DNA from: Vibrio cidicii
Lineage (GTDB): Bacteria; Pseudomonadota; Gammaproteobacteria; Enterobacterales; Vibrionaceae
Length of the DNA stretch: 64,000 nt
Direction of reading: 5' to 3'
Assembly (NCBI RefSeq): GCF_009763805.1
Contig: NZ_CP046804.1
Location: 868,001 to 932,000, forward strand
Below the pieces are notes generated by a model, which did not search any database, was not told the origin of the DNA, and worked only from the letters and a program-made list of their open reading frames with translations. Numbering within the stretch: position 1 is the first letter of the stretch; the number at the start of each line of letters is the position of its first letter. The translations under genes and the position numbers were made by a program. This document shows positions 1-9,278 of this stretch, piece by piece.

Positions 1-1508
1 GCGCTCTCGATACCGACGTAATAACTAGAAGCAATACCACCGCGGATACGTACACCTTGACCACGACGCACGGCGCCATAGTAAGCCGCGCCGCTCGCCA
101 CCGCGAGATCCAAATCGACGCCGGTGAGTCGTTTTGCCATCTCTGCCCCAGCGTCAAGCAACCATTCGTTGATGGTCTCTTCTAAACGCTCTGCCAATAG
201 CGATGACTTCAGCACACCACCATTAAACAAAATCGCGGTCGGTTTGATGAAATCGACAGCAGCTTGTTGAGCCATGCCAGGCATTCCGCCAACAAACGGG
301 TTGTAATCTTGTGCAGGTAGCGCTTCACCGTTGGCATTGGCTTGCTTCGACAAGAAAGCCGCAATGTGGCGAGTGATGCCTGCGTCTTGTGCATAAGGCA
401 AGCCCATCTGGGTCAGTGCACCGCGGTTACGTTGTACTGGGTGTTCGGTGATCGCGACTTTAGGGAAGAAGCCATCGACGAGCATTTGCTGCACTTCTTG
501 CTGCGTCAGCTCGGTTTTCAGTGTTGCGCCGAGCAACTTAGAACCGCGGCTTGGCACGACAATCGGTACCGATTGCAGTTCGGCATCATTGAGCAGCGCT
601 TCTTTCGCGTCACGACAAGCGTGCGTCATGGCTTGTACTTGCCAAGGTTGCAGTTCTTTGCCTTCCTGAGCCAGCTTCATCTTCAAGCTGTAGGCGAGGG
701 CAAGATCCATGTTGTCACCGCCCAGAAGAATGTGTTCTCCGACAGCGATACGTTTGAGGGTCAGATTGCCTTCTTCTTCGGTCACTTCCACCAAAGAAAG
801 GTCAGTGGTACCACCGCCGATGTCCACCACCAGCACGATATCACCTACGGTGACTTCATCGCGCCATTTGTCATTGCTGTTGTCGATCCAGTTATAAAGC
901 GCCGCTTGAGGCTCTTCCAACAAGGTAAGATGGACAAAACCCACATTGCGCGCTGCTTCTGCAGTCAGATCGCGCGCCGCAGGATCAAACGACGCTGGTA
1001 CCGTAATGGTCACGTCTTGCTCTGATAGCGGGTGATTTGGCTGTGCGTGATCCCACGCCTGCTTTAGATGCTCTAAATAAAGCTCGGTGGCGCGCAATGG
1101 TGAGACTTTTTCAATCTCTTCTGGGCTGCCTGCAGGCAAAAACGCATCACGGCGATTCACGCCACCATGGCAAAGCCAAGATTTCGCACTGGCCACCAAA
1201 CGCAAAGGCGTTTTGCCGCCCAGATTACGGGCGATCGCACCGACAAGGGCAGTCGGTTCTGTCGTCCATGGCAACACGCGTGATGCAGGGTTCATCTCAT
1301 GCTCATGCGGCTGGTAAAGAAAAGAACCAAGCTGGTTGCGAGACTCAACGGTGCCCGGCGCCGTCAATTGTGGAATAGCCATCACTTGTACGCGAGCGTG
1401 CTCGTCTTGTGTATCGAGGAAAGAGAGCACGCAGTGGGTGGTGCCAAGGTCAATACCGATACTGAATTTGGCGGCTTGCTCAGCCGCAGGTGTATTATGC
1501 ATTTCCAT
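1..1508 (-). CDS. Hsp70-family (DnaK-like) chaperone, 3' end beyond window
   Basis: ATP-dependent chaperone of the Hsp70 superfamily; only about the first 502 residues lie inside the window. What is seen: the phosphate-1 loop GIDLGTTHCV near residues 18-27, the phosphate-2 loop VVDIGGGTTDLS in the middle, and the adenosine-motif region LFNGGVLKSS near residue 410, so the actin-like nucleotide-binding domain is present and in frame. The start is the ATG at 1508-1506, which shares one base with the TAA of the upstream DUF2760 gene, so the two are translationally coupled. A second Met two codons later is an alternative start. Hsp70 paralogs paired with DUF2760 proteins are a recurrent arrangement in gammaproteobacteria; the client is unknown. 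It differs from the housekeeping dnaK, which normally sits next to dnaJ. Confidence 0.9.
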   Translation of the reverse strand, partial: MEMHNTPAAEQAAKFSIGIDLGTTHCVLSFLDTQDEHARVQVMAIPQLTAPGTVESRNQLGSFLYQPHEHEMNPASRVLPWTTEPTALVGAIARNLGGKTPLRLVASAKSWLCHGGVNRRDAFLPAGSPEEIEKVSPLRATELYLEHLKQAWDHAQPNHPLSEQDVTITVPASFDPAARDLTAEAARNVGFVHLTLLEEPQAALYNWIDNSNDKWRDEVTVGDIVLVVDIGGGTTDLSLVEVTEEEGNLTLKRIAVGEHILLGGDNMDLALAYSLKMKLAQEGKELQPWQVQAMTHACRDAKEALLNDAELQSVPIVVPSRGSKLLGATLKTELTQQEVQQMLVDGFFPKVAITEHPVQRNRGALTQMGLPYAQDAGITRHIAAFLSKQANANGEALPAQDYNPFVGGMPGMAQQAAVDFIKPTAILFNGGVLKSSLLAERLEETINEWLLDAGAEMAKRLTGVDLDLAVASGAAYYGAVRRGQGVRIRGGIASSYYVGIES

Positions 1509-2140
1509 TACAGCTCAACCTCAGCGGGTGCGATGATCGAAGCGTCGTAGTTTTCCGCCAGTTTAGGTAGCGACATCGCAGAAGCCTTCCAACCTTTGTG
1601 GATTAAGGTGCCGTTAAATGGCGCATTACCCGTTACGTTTCCGACTAAACGGATCGCTTGAGGGTTAAAACCTTCTTCAACCACAATGCGGCTCTCTTCG
1701 TCTTCGTTGCGGATCGCTTCGAGCGTCACGTACTCTTTCAGTACTTTTTGACCACCGCTATGAATAACACGCGCTGCAGCGCCCACTTCTTCATCAGAGA
1801 ATGCGGTGAGATCTTCTTGTAGGAAGTCAATCAAGCGAGCTTCTTGCTGCATGATGGAAAGCAGTTGCATCGCAGAATCAGTGGATGCGGTGGCAAGCTT
1901 AGATTGGACTTCCACCACTTTTTCAATCACTTTTTCAACTTCAACGATTTTCTCTACTTCGACGATTTTTTCGACCGGTTTTTCGACTTCAACGATTTTT
2001 TCAACGGGTTTTTCCACCACCTTTTCAATCACTGTCGATTTGCGTGATACTGCCACCAACAAAAGTAAAACGCTCGACGCTGCTAAACCTGCGTGAAGCA
2101 TATCGAACGTTTGAGGAATTAGGTTTAAATCAATGTTCAT
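1508..2140 (-). CDS. DUF2760 membrane-anchored protein
   Basis: A 210-residue protein of the DUF2760 family, function unknown. Residues about 17-32 form one hydrophobic segment (LHAGLAASSVLLLLVAV), giving a single N-terminal membrane anchor. Residues about 37-79 are an almost perfect charged repeat built from VEKIVE/VEKPVE units, predicted to be an extended or coiled stalk. The C-terminal 120 residues are the DUF2760 domain. The stop codon overlaps the start of the Hsp70 gene by one base, so the protein is probably a membrane-tethered partner or adaptor of that chaperone; this role is inferred from gene order only. Confidence 0.85.
   Translation of the reverse strand: MNIDLNLIPQTFDMLHAGLAASSVLLLLVAVSRKSTVIEKVVEKPVEKIVEVEKPVEKIVEVEKIVEVEKVIEKVVEVQSKLATASTDSAMQLLSIMQQEARLIDFLQEDLTAFSDEEVGAAARVIHSGGQKVLKEYVTLEAIRNEDEESRIVVEEGFNPQAIRLVGNVTGNAPFNGTLIHKGWKASAMSLPKLAENYDASIIAPAEVEL
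1904..2032 (-). repeat. Coding tandem repeat, VEKIVE/VEKPVE units
   Basis: In-frame degenerate tandem repeat in the DUF2760 gene, coding residues about 37-79. Units of 6-10 residues (EKPVEKIVEV, EKIVEVEKV) repeat with little variation. Such a tract can change length by slippage, which would change the stalk between the membrane anchor and the folded domain. Confidence 0.8.
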
Positions 2141-2418
2141 GCTGTTTTCTCTATTCTATTGATTTAAAGGTGCATCGCTGCATGACGACCCACATTCATC
2201 GTTTGATAGAAATGCGTTTTGCACCTAGTATTTAATACGAAAATAGTGGCGAATATTAGCATACTCAAGCCGTAAGGCTGCAATAAATACAAGATCGAGG
2301 ATACTTTACAACTCGATTGTCGAAAAAAACAACACGATTAAGCCCTGACATCATCAGTCGACAGGATGTTTGTCGGCTTTGCTGCTTATTGGTGTTAAAT
2401 AGGGTAGTGGGGAGTTCA

Positions 2419-3978
2419 ATGGGTTTGTTTACAGATAAAACGGTTTCTCTGTTTTCTCCGACATGGTTGATGCGGCATCGAGCGTCTGTAATGGCCTTTA
2501 TCGCAACCCTAGTGGTGACGACCATTTTCCTCATCATTGCCGCTAAAATTCAACGCCACTATACCACCACCATGTTTAACAATCTTGCTCAGCGTCAAGC
2601 CGAATTATTGCGAGAGTCTGTGCAAAACGATCTCGATTATATTGGCTCTGGCGCCAATTTCTTCTCTTCCGTTGCACCAGAAAACTGGGACCGATTTCAA
2701 GTGTTTGCTCGTTATACACTGGCTTCGTCGAACAGTCTCATCGCGTTGCAGTGGATGCAAAAAGTTTCCCCTGAGCAGTTGGATCAGCATGTTGAGCAAG
2801 TCCGTAAATCGTTTCCAGATTTTTCGGTGTATACAATACCGGAAAATGGCCCTAAAACCGAAGGTTACGTCTTTTCTGATGGCCGGCCAATCTACATCGC
2901 CACCGATATTTATCCGCGAACAGAGTAGAACAATGCGTTGATTGGGTTCTACTCGTCTCGTCTGCGTTTTGAGTTGGTCTTAGATAGCATTGTGACCACT
3001 GGAAAGCCCAGTATTTCGGATAAAGTCCGACTGTTACAAGATGGTTATGATCGCTCAATAGCGAAAACGGGATTGTTGGTCTATCACCCGGTTTTTGACC
3101 AGCGCCGCGAAAGCTTGCTTGGTGTTGTGGTTGGGGTGATTCGAAGTGGCGTTTATTTCGACAAACTGTTGCAGAAAACCGCTACTGAGCTGCGTTTGGT
3201 GGCGAGAGTGACCGATGTGGGTTTTGATGCAGAAGACGATCCCATCCTGTATCAGAGTCCTAACTGGTCAAACATTAGCGGTGCGGTGGTGAGTAAAGTG
3301 GTGGCGTTGCCAAACCGTAATTGGCAAATAGAGTTTAAGCTGGAAAGAAGACTTTCAAAGTGGGACGTTACCGTGTTAATAGGGATTGGGATTATTGGTG
3401 TGCTCATAGCGTCGCTGATGGCATACGTGGTGAACTTGCAAACCCGTGAGAAGCAGCGTCTCAGCTATATGCTCAACGAAAAAACCAAAGAGTTGCAGTT
3501 CATGGTCGATCACGATTCGCTCACTCAACTGTTGAATCGTAGGGCGTTTCATCACGACTTAGCCGAGATGATTGACAAACGAGTGTCGTTCAGTTTGATT
3601 GGCTTTGACGTTGACCATTTCAAGCAAATTAATGACCGATATGGCCATTTAGCGGGTGACCAGATGTTGAATGATGTCAGTAACAAGGTCAGTGCGCTGC
3701 TGCAAAAAGGAGATAAACTCTATCGTTTTGGAGGCGATGAGTTTGGCATTCTCTCCTCGGTGACTCAATCAAAAGAACTGACGTGCTATCTTGAGTCGAT
3801 TCGCGATGGGGTTGAAACAATGGTCTGCGGTTATCAAGAAAATCAGATACGTTGCACTCTCAGTATCGGGGCTGCTGTTCACGACAATGAAGATGTGGAG
3901 GGGCTGATTCAAAAGATGGATGTTCAACTGTATCGAAGCAAAGAGAAAGGGCGAAACTGCGTCACGATTGTCGGCTAA
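2419..3978 (+). pseudogene. CHASE-GGDEF diguanylate cyclase interrupted by an in-frame TAG
   Basis: Membrane-bound sensor that would make cyclic di-GMP from GTP. ATG 2419 is preceded by a GGGGAG ribosome site. There is a transmembrane segment at residues 22-44, a CHASE-type periplasmic region to about residue 310, a second transmembrane segment at 315-338, then a GGDEF domain from about 364 with an intact GGDEF at 438-442. The inhibitory-site position reads QKGD instead of RxxD, so product inhibition is probably lost. An amber codon at 2926-2928 (residue 170) splits the CHASE region; the frame is the same on both sides, so this is a base substitution (perhaps CAG to TAG), not a frameshift. 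Unless suppressed or a sequence error, the gene is inactive. A downstream restart at ATG 2938 would lack the first membrane segment. Confidence 0.85.
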
Positions 3979-4066
3979 TTAGACAAACGGCTTGGCTTAA
4001 GTCGAGTTTCTGTTTTTATTGAGGTACACTTCGGCGCTTTATGGCTGGGAAACGAAAAGGCGATTT

Positions 4067-4597
4067 ATGAACCACAACCGAATTGTTTGCTTTGATTTGG
4101 AAATGTGCTGCTGGAACGAAGACGGCGTAGGTCGCACAGGTGAAATCATTGAAATCGGTTTGGCTGAGATCGATTTACTCAAAGGGGAAATCGTCAAGCG
4201 CGCTCAGTATTACGTGAAGCCTGAGCACGATGAAGTTTCTCTGTTTTGTGCTGAGTTAACGGGCATTACACCGCGTAAGATTGAAAAGCAGGGCCGGCCA
4301 TTAGCCGAAGTGATCAAGTCGATGATCAAAAACTTTGGTGGCAGCAATAAAATTTATGCCTCATGGGGGCGTGATGACCAAATCTTGATGAATGAGTGTC
4401 GGGAGAAAGGTATCGATGCGCCATTCAATGAGTTCATTAATATTGCGACGTTGTACAGAATTCAAAATCGCCTCAAAGATAAGCGTATTGCTCATCGAGC
4501 TGCGCAAGAAGCCAAAGGCATTGAGTGGGAAGGGCGTCAACATTCTGGGTATGTGGATGCTTATAACCTGGCCAAACTGGCGTTAACCATGTTCTAA
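4067..4597 (+). CDS. DEDDh-family 3'-5' exonuclease
   Basis: A 176-residue exonuclease of the RNase T/DnaQ fold, closest in type to KapD/ERI1-like proteins. The four acidic residues and the histidine of the DEDDh set are visible: D10 and E12 in CFDLE, an Asp in SWGRDDQ (103-104), H159 and D164 in HSGYVDAYN. It would remove nucleotides from 3' ends of RNA or single-stranded DNA using two metal ions; the natural substrate cannot be told. ATG 4067 is chosen because AAAAGG lies 7 nt upstream and the family begins directly with the exonuclease motif; an in-frame ATG at 4019 lacks a ribosome site. It is a single-gene unit following the broken cyclase. Confidence 0.88.
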   Translation: MNHNRIVCFDLEMCCWNEDGVGRTGEIIEIGLAEIDLLKGEIVKRAQYYVKPEHDEVSLFCAELTGITPRKIEKQGRPLAEVIKSMIKNFGGSNKIYASWGRDDQILMNECREKGIDAPFNEFINIATLYRIQNRLKDKRIAHRAAQEAKGIEWEGRQHSGYVDAYNLAKLALTMF

Positions 4598-4722
4598 ATC
4601 GTTAGCAAAGCATGCCTGTTAAACGTCATGTTTGTTTCATCTCACTGTCGCAGTTTCGCCATTTTTTCTCTCTACACTGGACATCAATATAACAACAAAG
4701 TTGGCTTGGTAGAGGGCTCATT

Positions 4723-4809
4723 ATGACCGCATTAATGGTGTTGTGGACGATAGCAATAGTGGTTGGGAGTGGCTTAATTTATCGCTGGCATCAAACACCA
4801 GTGTTATAA
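4723..4809 (+). CDS. 28-residue single-span membrane peptide
   Basis: A very short open frame reading MTALMVLWTIAIVVGSGL followed by IYRWHQTPVL. It is preceded by AGAGGG 7 nt before the ATG and followed within 10 nt by a strong terminator. Residues 3-19 are hydrophobic, then a basic/aromatic tail (YRWH), the usual pattern of small inner-membrane peptides. It resembles no named family that I can recall. The ribosome site, terminator and clean hydrophobic profile favour a real gene, but length alone makes this uncertain. Confidence 0.5.
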   Translation: MTALMVLWTIAIVVGSGLIYRWHQTPVL

Positions 4810-4818
4810 CCAACTCAA

Positions 4819-4853
4819 TGACAAAAAAACGCGCTTTGGCGCGTTTTTTGTCA
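4819..4853. terminator. Bidirectional rho-independent terminator
   Basis: ACGCGC-TTTG-GCGCGT stem extended by A/T pairs (TGACAAAAAA against TTTTTTGTCA). It lies between convergent genes: the small membrane peptide on the plus strand and the TerB-like gene on the minus strand, and has a T-run in both directions. Confidence 0.9.
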
Positions 4854-4864
4854 TAAAGAGTCGG

Positions 4865-5311
4865 CTACTTGTCGAGAACCTGAAGTTTGGCACGAATGAA
4901 GCTGCTGTGGTCGACATAGAGTAGCTCAGCCGTTTTGCGGATCACTGAGTCCTCCAATGGGTCAATATCGCCATCGGCGTGCGCCACCTCCCACATACCT
5001 TTGATCAACTCAAAACGCGTCTCTTGCGAAAGCTCTCTTAGTTGTGATGTGAACTCATACAGCGACGCGGCTTGAGCAACGCCACTTTGCGCCTGAGTAA
5101 GCAAAGTTTCCACTTCGTTATCGCTTAAATTGAGCAGGCGCTTGAGCAACTGACGTTTGACCGCTTGCTCGCGCTCGTCGATTTGATGATCGGCGCCAGC
5201 AACTTCACACAATAAGCTGGCAATGGCCAGATTGGGGTTGTGGGCGGCGTTTTGGCTCAAATCTGTGCCATCAAGCAACTGTTTAAAGAGAGTGGTGAGT
5301 TTGTTAAACAT
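4865..5311 (-). CDS. TerB-like protein
   Basis: A 148-residue all-helical protein of the TerB (tellurite-resistance B) family. The two acidic repeats typical of the fold are visible: AGADHQIDEREQA near residue 40 and AHADGDIDPLEDS near residue 113, both candidate metal-binding loops. There is no signal peptide, so it is cytoplasmic. Stand-alone TerB-like proteins without a ter operon are common and their role is not known; there are no terC, terD or terE genes nearby. It lies about 90 bp downstream of the PhoD-like gene on the same strand. Confidence 0.8.
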   Translation of the reverse strand: MFNKLTTLFKQLLDGTDLSQNAAHNPNLAIASLLCEVAGADHQIDEREQAVKRQLLKRLLNLSDNEVETLLTQAQSGVAQAASLYEFTSQLRELSQETRFELIKGMWEVAHADGDIDPLEDSVIRKTAELLYVDHSSFIRAKLQVLDK

Positions 5312-5403
5312 GTCGGTGACCTTTTCAATCGCAATACTCTTTTAACATGATAGCGTTAATGCCGTTTCACAACCGCTATCGATAATTTTATTCTGCCGCG
5401 CTG

Positions 5404-7333
5404 TTACTCTTCTGCACTGGTCGCTGGAAAATCGACACAACGGCCATCACTGGTGAGCAAGCTGACTCGCTTTGGCTTTCCGTCAGCATCAAGATAGAGC
5501 TCGCCAATGGCGCTGTGGTTAACTAAACGGTAAAAACGCTGGTTATCTGGGCTACGCTTTTTGATTTTCAAGCGCTTACGTTTGGTGAACCAGTTAAGCG
5601 GCGAACGAGGGCTGTAAAGCAGTCTATCCATCGCATCACAAAAGCGCAGCAGTCGCGCAGGAAAATGATTTTTTAATCCGCTGCAGGTGATTTGGTAGAT
5701 ATTGGGGCTGGATTTGCGAAAGCGCAACTTGATGTCATAAACAAACGAGTAGTGCACATCCCCCGAGAGAATGACAAAGTTGGTTGGCGTTTTGGTGTGG
5801 GTAAAAATGCTGATGAGCGTATTGGCGCTGCCCGGATGCGCCATCCAGTTTTCGGCGTCGATCAGTAAAGGTTGGCCGAGTTGCGTCATGATACGTTGCA
5901 GCATTTCAATAAATTTGACGCCAAACATCGGCGCGGCAGAAACAATGATCACTTTTTCTTGATGCATCAGCTCTTGTTGCAGTTCGACCAGTGCTTCCCA
6001 ATCCATCAAACCAGACGGCTTATTCATGCGTGATTCCGAGCGCCAGCGTCGGGTTCGGGTATCCAGCACCACCACTTTGGGTTCGGTAGGAATGGTGTAG
6101 TGCCAATCTTCAAAGCGATAGAGCAGTTGAATAAACGCGTCTTGATGCTCCGCGGTCGGAGAGTGAAAATAGCGCTGCGCCGCGATGAAAAAGCGCTCGT
6201 CAAACTTTTCCGGTGCGTTACCCCAACCTTGACAGAGCCAGTAGGAGAGCAAACCGTTGCCAATCACGCGGCGAGAAAATGGATGCTGATAGGCCGCCGT
6301 CTCCCAGCCAATGGTGAGGTTCCAGTCATCGGTCACGTCGTGATCATCAAAAATCATGTAAGTCGGCAAGTGAGCGAGCAGGCGTTGCACACTCGGCAAA
6401 CCGGCAACAAAATCGTCAATCTGCTTGATTTCTTTGTGCCACAACTGTTGCCATTTCTCGCTCAGTGTCTGCCCAGCCCACTCAAATGCATGCTCTTTCA
6501 GGCGCTCTCGGTTAACCAGTTGCCACGCTTGCGGCGACCACACCAGCAGGTACATGGCAAAAAATTCGGCAAAGCTGATGAGATGATTTTCACTTTCAGT
6601 GGAACTGAACACCGGTTGGCGGCGAAAACGCATTAAACGAGCCAACAGTGTGGATTGGTCGTGATAGTCGGGTAGAATTTGATCGCGGCCGTAAAAGCTG
6701 CGTGGATCTTGATAGAGCGCCAAGCTGTCTTGAAAAGGCGCGTCGACAAACGTTTCGTTGGCTAAACCGAGCCGCTCAATGAGCTGCGTGATGGCGTCTA
6801 ATGTCGGTCCGGCCACATGATCAGCGTAAATTTGATCGCCACTTAGCAGCAAGAGATCAGGGCGCTCTGCTGGCGAAAGCGAGGCGACTTTTTTATCCGC
6901 TGCGACCAAGGCATCAGCGCTGCGATGGTGCGGGTTACGACAGGAGCCATGCAGAATGTAATCTGCGGTTGTTCGCACAGAAAATGCAATCCCTTTTGTT
7001 TCATCTCCCTCGTAGCAAAGGTGCGGCACAAGCTCAGTGATCGCTCCCGCTTGAGTATGAATTTGATAAAACAGCGCGCAGTTGGTTGGGTATTCGCCAG
7101 CAAAATGCCACAGCGCGACAAAAGCATGCTCACCCACTTGTTGTTGCAGAGAAAGGCTCAGCGGCGCTTGATAGAGTAATTTTTCGCCGCTTTCATCGAA
7201 GACCTGAAAAGTGCCCTCAACCGGTTTCGCTGCTCACCAGCCAAAGGTTAATTTCGCTTGCGGTCGTTTTCCTGAGAATTGGGCCTGCCAGAATCAGCGG
7301 CAGAGAAGAGTGCGGCGGGTTTGTCTGGGTCAA
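5404..7333 (-). CDS. PhoD-like metallophosphatase (frameshift near the start)
   Basis: Calcineurin-type metallophosphatase related to alkaline phosphatase D. Metal-ligand motifs in order: LLLLSGDQIYAD, FDDHDVTDDWN and ILSGDVHYSF. No signal peptide is evident, so it may act in the cytoplasm. The probable start is TTG 7333 with an AGGAGTAAGGA ribosome site; from there the frame reads to SSETG and meets TGA, while the downstream frame continues VEGTFQVFDESGEKLL and then the whole enzyme. One extra base in the CCGG at 7221-7224 explains the break; removing it gives a protein of about 642 residues. Without correction, translation could only begin within the gene, near 7137. It lies 21 bp downstream of the 119-residue hypothetical gene, probably the same transcript. 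Confidence 0.8.
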
Positions 7334-7354
7334 TCCTTACTCCTAGCGGTGTAA

Positions 7355-7714
7355 CTAGTTATCGTTAGTGTCGTCTTCAAGCACTTCGATCACTTCAGCG
7401 CTGGAAAGTTCGTGTCCCATGAGAAAAATCGCCAACATCGCATCGGCTTTGGTTTTGGTGTCGCTGGCCTCGGCTAAAATCTGTTCGAAACGATGGCGGA
7501 TCATGGCGATTTCATGTTCAACAAAGCCGCGTCCTTCCTCTTCACCTTGCAGATCATCGGGCGCGTTATCAAATTCAAGAAACAGCAAATCGCCGTCTAA
7601 GCGAGTGTTCACCAGCCTTTCGGGTAGCCATTCCTCTCCCATCACAAGGTCAGGATCGCAATCATCGGGTAATGAGATGAGGATGTTTTTAAGTTCGGAA
7701 GCTTTCACATTCAA
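7355..7714 (-). CDS. Hypothetical acidic protein, 119 residues
   Basis: Not recognised. The product is strongly acidic, without membrane segment or signal peptide, and ends in a run of acidic residues (EVLEDDTNDN). It is the first gene of a probable operon with the PhoD-like phosphatase, whose TTG start is 21 bp further on. The reading frame is clean and the protein looks like a folded helical domain, so it is likely real. Confidence 0.6.
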   Translation of the reverse strand: MNVKASELKNILISLPDDCDPDLVMGEEWLPERLVNTRLDGDLLFLEFDNAPDDLQGEEEGRGFVEHEIAMIRHRFEQILAEASDTKTKADAMLAIFLMGHELSSAEVIEVLEDDTNDN

Positions 7715-7835
7715 TTCAAATCAAAGGCAATATCTATTATTGTAACGGCTAAATATCGATGAGCCTAAACCGTTTTTCATGGTTTTGTTAATTATTTACG
7801 TTTGACGCACTGTCATTGATGGAATGTGTATATAG

Positions 7836-9140
7836 ATGAAGAAAAAGTTATTCATTGTGGGGCTTGGTGCAGTTTTTTTTCTGCCTAGTCAGACGGTTAA
7901 AGCTCAGCAACCGGATTGGGGGATCGCGGCTATGTATCGAGTTGCCTCGATTCCATTTGATACTAGCGGCGGCGACCAATCAGTGAGCACGTTTGTCCCG
8001 ATGATGTTTTACAACGATGACAACCTGTTTATTCGTGGCACCGAAGGCGGATTTTATCTACTCGAATCCGAAAATCAAAAGTGGCAGCTCAACGCGTTAA
8101 CTCGACTGCGCTTTATCGATATCCCTAAAGTGGCGCAAAATTCGATTGAAGGCGACAAAGCGGATTTCGGTCTGCAGCTAGCGCATCATTGGGACGAAAA
8201 CTGGCGTTTGGAAGCGGAAATTATGGCTGACAACGAGTACCGTTTTCACTCCAATTATCGTTTGGCGGCCAAATATGATTGGGGCGATTGGGAATTGGAG
8301 CCGTCGTTTACGCTCAGGTATAAAGAAGCCGATTTCAACAGCACCTACTTTGCCTTCTCTGATATCACTCAGGAGCATATTGGGGCAGGAATTGATGCGA
8401 ACTTGGGTTTGAAAACGCGCTATCACGTGGCGTCAAATCTCTATCTGCTCGGGCAAGCCAGTGTGACTCGTTTAGACAGCAATGCCTACCATAGCCACGC
8501 CGTGGAAGATCGCTATCAAGGCGAGTTTTTTGTCGGGTTTGGATTTTTCAACGACAAGAACAAAGAACGCAAGTCGTCTTTGAGCAATAAAGCATACGTA
8601 CGTGTGGCTCACGGTTGGGCAACGCCGTCCAATATTGGCGAAATCTTTAAATTTGAACAAGAAAAAGATCCGTACAACAACCAAATGAGCTCATTTTTTT
8701 ATGGTCATCCTTTAACTGATGAGCTATTTGGCCTGCCTTTGGATATCTACCTGCATTCGGGAATCGCCCATCATTGGGCATCGCAAGTGCAGAGCTCGAG
8801 TACCGAAACAGTTGTGTCCATTAAAGCTTATTACACCTTCAATTGGCCGACTAAGTGGCGTTTTGGTTTTGCCGAAGGGATGTCCTACATCGACAACATT
8901 ACCTATATCGAACAGACCGAAATGGATGAAAAAGGCTACACGCCAAGCCATTTGCTCAACTATCTCGACTTTTCGTTTGATGTGAATGCCGGAGAGTTGT
9001 TCGGGCAATCAGAATGGAAGAATGTCTGGTTTGGCTACTCGCTTCATCATCGTTCGGCGATATTTGAAAATGCCTCGCAATTTGGCCGGATTAAAGGCGG
9101 CAGCAACTACAACACTGTGTATCTGCAGTTTGATTTTTAA
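7836..9140 (+). CDS. MipA/OmpV-family outer membrane protein, long form
   Basis: A 434-residue outer-membrane barrel protein. A signal peptide ends at VKA-QQ near residue 23, and the protein ends in phenylalanine (YLQFDF) as expected for BamA-dependent insertion. Residues about 24-240 match the MipA/OmpV pattern (IAAMYRVASIPFD, strands alternating with charged loops, FVGFGFFNDKN). Family members are usually 230-280 residues, so the C-terminal half (about 245-434) is extra and itself looks like further beta strands (GYSLHHRSAIFE). MipA interacts with murein hydrolases in E. coli; OmpV proteins are general porin-like antigens. The exact role here is unknown. It is a single gene with its own downstream hairpin. 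Confidence 0.75.
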   Translation: MKKKLFIVGLGAVFFLPSQTVKAQQPDWGIAAMYRVASIPFDTSGGDQSVSTFVPMMFYNDDNLFIRGTEGGFYLLESENQKWQLNALTRLRFIDIPKVAQNSIEGDKADFGLQLAHHWDENWRLEAEIMADNEYRFHSNYRLAAKYDWGDWELEPSFTLRYKEADFNSTYFAFSDITQEHIGAGIDANLGLKTRYHVASNLYLLGQASVTRLDSNAYHSHAVEDRYQGEFFVGFGFFNDKNKERKSSLSNKAYVRVAHGWATPSNIGEIFKFEQEKDPYNNQMSSFFYGHPLTDELFGLPLDIYLHSGIAHHWASQVQSSSTETVVSIKAYYTFNWPTKWRFGFAEGMSYIDNITYIEQTEMDEKGYTPSHLLNYLDFSFDVNAGELFGQSEWKNVWFGYSLHHRSAIFENASQFGRIKGGSNYNTVYLQFDF

Positions 9141-9177
9141 GCCCTAATGCTGTAACTCAGCACGCAGTTGTAAAAAG

Positions 9178-9198
9178 GCCCTCACATCATGTGAGGGC
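9178..9198. terminator. Hairpin after the OmpV-like gene
   Basis: Perfect 9-bp stem GCCCTCACA / TGTGAGGGC with a 3-nt loop, 38 nt after the stop codon. No T-run follows on the plus strand, but AAAAA precedes it, so as a minus-strand terminator for the azoreductase gene it has the T-run. Confidence 0.6.
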
Positions 9199-9278
9199 AC
9201 AAACTAACCGGCACGAAAGTGGGCAAAATGCGTTCAGTCCATTGGTGTACCAGACAGTGGATATGGCTCGCTTTGTGA

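Noticed and set aside
342..1025. A 227-residue plus-strand protein
   Set aside because: It lies antisense within the clear Hsp70 gene and has no family resemblance.
4865..5311. A tellurite-resistance operon
   Set aside because: Only a stand-alone TerB-like protein is present; no other ter genes occur nearby.
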